The notes below the pieces were generated by a model. It was given only the letters and a program-made list of their open reading frames with translations. It ran no database searches and was not told the DNA's origin. DNA of 8,683 nt from Gammaproteobacteria bacterium (lineage in GTDB: Bacteria; Pseudomonadota; Gammaproteobacteria; Steroidobacterales; Woeseiaceae): assembly GCA_029881015.1 (NCBI GenBank), contig JAOUNK010000131.1, forward strand, positions 1-8,683, written 5' to 3'. Positions 7,850 to 8,683 of the stretch are shown in pieces (within the stretch, counting starts at the first letter, position 1; every line of letters starts with the position of its first letter). A program made the position numbers and the translations under genes.

Positions 7850-8149
7850 TCAGGACTGGCTGACGCGCACCCGGCACGCGTTGGGGCGGAGTCCGGCGCC
7901 TCGTGCAGCCTCGAGCAGCGTCTCTGCCTCGTAACGAAGCCGGCTCGCCCAGGCCGGGGAGGCGGCAATGATAACGAGGTCCCCTTCTTCGCGGAGGTTG
8001 GCGGCAACGATTGCGCCGGCGTAGTCGGCGGGCAGCGCTTTGCTCAGAACGTGCGTCAGCTCGCCCATCTTCCTGGCGCGGCGAACTATGTCGCCTAACT
8101 CCCCGCCACTATTGGGATTTAGCAGATTCTTCAGCTTGTCTGAGGCCAT
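7850..8149 (-). CDS. dciA: DUF721 / DciA-like replicative helicase loader
   Basis: Small protein of 99 residues matching the DUF721 (DciA) family, which loads or activates the DnaB replicative helicase in bacteria that lack DnaC/DnaI. The recognisable core runs from about residue 30 to the end: LSKALP, a GDLVIIAASPAWASRLR block (56-72, the family's most conserved stretch) and a closing region ending in ACRVRVSQS. It is shorter than many DciA proteins (about 150 residues): almost only the KH-like DUF721 domain is present. The start is ATG at 8149-8147; the frame is open back to a TAA at 8206-8204 with no earlier ATG, GTG or TTG. No Shine-Dalgarno is visible in the AT-rich bases just before the ATG. 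It is divergent from the M23 gene. Confidence 0.85.
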   Translation of the reverse strand: MASDKLKNLLNPNSGGELGDIVRRARKMGELTHVLSKALPADYAGAIVAANLREEGDLVIIAASPAWASRLRYEAETLLEAARGAGLRPNACRVRVSQS

Positions 8150-8155
8150 AAAAAT

Positions 8156-8196
8156 GTGACGCAGTTGGCGCTTTTTTCCCGTCGCAGGTGACGCAG
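8156..8196. repeat. Pair of 9-bp direct repeats upstream of dciA
   Basis: GTGACGCAG occurs at 8156-8164 and again, identically, at 8188-8196, a 32-bp period. The near copy begins 6 bases outside the dciA start codon. The second copy lies within an imperfect inverted repeat, GGTGAC (8187-8192) with GTCGCC (8197-8202). This could be an operator or chance in a short region. Apart from this and a T-run at 8172-8177 without a stem, I see nothing else in 8150-8218. Confidence 0.3.
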
Positions 8197-8218
8197 GTCG
8201 CCCTTACGGATCATAACC

Positions 8219-8247
8219 TTGTAATGATTTCCGACATTATGCATATT
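8219..8247 (+). promoter_or_regulatory. Candidate promoter for the riboswitch-M23 transcript
   Basis: TTGTAA (8219-8224) resembles a -35 box and CATATT (8242-8247) a -10 box, with a 17-bp spacer; each matches the sigma-70 consensus at 4 of 6 bases. The predicted start, at about 8254, falls where the riboswitch begins, which is the main reason to take it seriously. The region is AT-richer than its surroundings. On the - strand, TATGAT (8215-8210) could serve as a -10 box for dciA, but without a good -35. Confidence 0.3.
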
Positions 8248-8251
8248 GTCG

Positions 8252-8341
8252 CACACGATAAAGGCAAACCCGCTGCGAGGCGGGGACGCAAAACCACCGG
8301 CCCTGGACACTAACAGGCAGGGCAGCGGGGCTACCGAAGTG
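8252..8341 (+). ncRNA. Cyclic-di-GMP-I (GEMM) riboswitch aptamer
   Basis: The RNA carries the conserved GEMM-I blocks in order: GGCAAACC (8263-8270), GGGACGCAAAACC (8283-8295), CCGGCC (8297-8302) and AGCGGGGCTACCGA (8324-8337). The first hairpin pairs 8269-8274 with 8279-8284 (five Watson-Crick pairs and one U-G) and is capped by GCGA, the GNRA tetraloop required for docking. The second hairpin pairs CCCTG (8301-8305) with CAGGG (8318-8322). CAC (8252-8254) can pair with GTG (8339-8341) to close the element. Aligned by eye to the Vibrio Vc2 aptamer, the ligand-contacting G20, A47 and C92 correspond to G8264, A8291 and C8334. It lies on the + strand in the 5' leader of the M23 gene, with 116 nt between aptamer and start codon. 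No strong terminator follows, so control is more likely at translation. Confidence 0.93.
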
Positions 8342-8388
8342 AGCAGGGACTGCAAGTTTAGAACAACGCGAAGAAGCGAGCACGGCAA

Positions 8389-8460
8389 TATCGACCGTGA
8401 TCTCGCGGCTTGCACGCATACGCGTAATAAGACAGCAACGTATCCGAGGCATACTCGATG
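8389..8460 (+). promoter_or_regulatory. Possible expression platform masking RBS and start codon
   Basis: Three nested short helices can be drawn by eye. TATCGA (8389-8394) pairs with TCGATG (8455-8460), covering the start codon. TCTCG (8401-8405) pairs with CGAGG (8445-8449), covering the Shine-Dalgarno GAGG at 8446-8449. ATACG (8418-8422) pairs with CGTAT (8439-8443). Such a fold would hide the translation signals and could be the switching element. The helices are short with internal loops, so this is tentative. Confidence 0.3.
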
Positions 8461-8683
8461 AACGTAGTACTATTTGGCAAGGGGTTTGGTAAGCCCCGTC
8501 AGCTCAGCCTGTCGGGCCCGATCGCCGGGCTCGCGGCCACCGCGTTTGCGCTCGTTGTCATGGGTTCCGGTTTTGTCGGTGGGTACTACTATTCCTCAAG
8601 CACGGGTTCCGGCGTCAGCAACTCGGAACTAGGTGAGTTGGCCGGCGAGCTCGACGCGCAGCGCGAGTACATCGCCGCTATCC
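8458..8683 (+). CDS. M23-family peptidase, N-terminal part only (3'-truncated)
   Basis: Only the first 75 codons are in the window and the frame is open to the end. The start MNVVLFGKGFGKPRQLSLSGP closely resembles the N-terminus of the membrane-anchored M23 (LytM-like) peptidases encoded between dciA and secA in many gammaproteobacteria. A single membrane helix spans about residues 20-45, followed by a Ser/Gly-rich linker and the beginning of a charged, probably coiled-coil region (from about 56: ELGELAGELDAQREYIAAI). The catalytic LytM domain would lie beyond the window, so peptidase activity is inferred from family and position. These proteins cleave peptidoglycan cross-links or activate amidases in the periplasm. 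The ATG has a good GAGG ribosome binding site (8446-8449) with an 8-nt spacer. The c-di-GMP riboswitch upstream is its likely regulator. Confidence 0.8.
   Translation, partial: MNVVLFGKGFGKPRQLSLSGPIAGLAATAFALVVMGSGFVGGYYYSSSTGSGVSNSELGELAGELDAQREYIAAI

Noticed and set aside
7830..7860. Bidirectional terminator between the convergent membrane-protein and dciA genes.
   Set aside because: Only 9 bp separate the stops and I see no GC-rich hairpin with a T-tract on either strand.
8158..8180. Possible terminator with the T-run at 8172-8177.
   Set aside because: The preceding bases cannot form a stable stem, and no gene on the + strand ends just upstream.
8131..8452. Short - strand open frames opposite the riboswitch and leader.
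   Set aside because: No motifs and no ribosome binding site; they lie antisense to the riboswitch and overlap the dciA start.
8246..8461. A 71-codon + strand open frame across the riboswitch.
   Set aside because: It coincides with the structured aptamer, has no ribosome binding site or protein motif, and overlaps the M23 start in another frame.

Overview
The window is a chromosomal housekeeping segment of a moderately GC-rich Gram-negative bacterium, most likely a gammaproteobacterium. The evidence is the run phoH/ybeZ, ybeY, corC/ybeX, lnt, leuS, lptE. This combines two E. coli-type neighbourhoods (ybeZYX-lnt and leuS-lptE) and encodes outer-membrane lipoprotein and LPS-assembly functions. 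The dciA gene divergent from an M23-peptidase gene also fits gammaproteobacterial chromosomes, where this pair usually sits between lpxC and secA. I cannot name a genus. I saw no mobile element, CRISPR array, tRNA or rRNA.

Bases 1-7840 are all read on the + strand and packed like one operon. The 3' part of phoH overlaps ybeY by 17 bp. CorC follows after 15 bp, lnt after 4 bp with a GTG start, and leuS after 42 bp. LptE overlaps leuS by 8 bp with a TTG start. An unrecognised small protein with a HExxH zinc-protease-like motif overlaps lptE by 4 bp, also with a TTG start. It sits where holA follows lptE in many relatives. A six-helix membrane protein of unknown function ends the series. The first genes serve RNA maturation (PhoH, YbeY), membrane transport or ribosome-linked stress (CorC) and lipoprotein N-acylation (Lnt). 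LptE is itself a lipoprotein that would need Lnt for full maturation.

Bases 7850-8149 carry, on the - strand and convergent with the membrane-protein gene, a short DUF721/DciA protein, the presumed loader of the replicative helicase DnaB.

Bases 8150-8457 are a 308-base divergent intergenic region. Its centre (about 8252-8341) has the sequence and fold of a class I cyclic-di-GMP (GEMM) riboswitch on the + strand. It is followed by about 117 nt of leader, a clear GAGG ribosome binding site, and the start of an M23-family peptidase gene that runs off the window at 8683. The most interesting inference is that a second messenger tied to motility and biofilm controls a cell-wall hydrolase, and perhaps secA if it follows, through an RNA switch.
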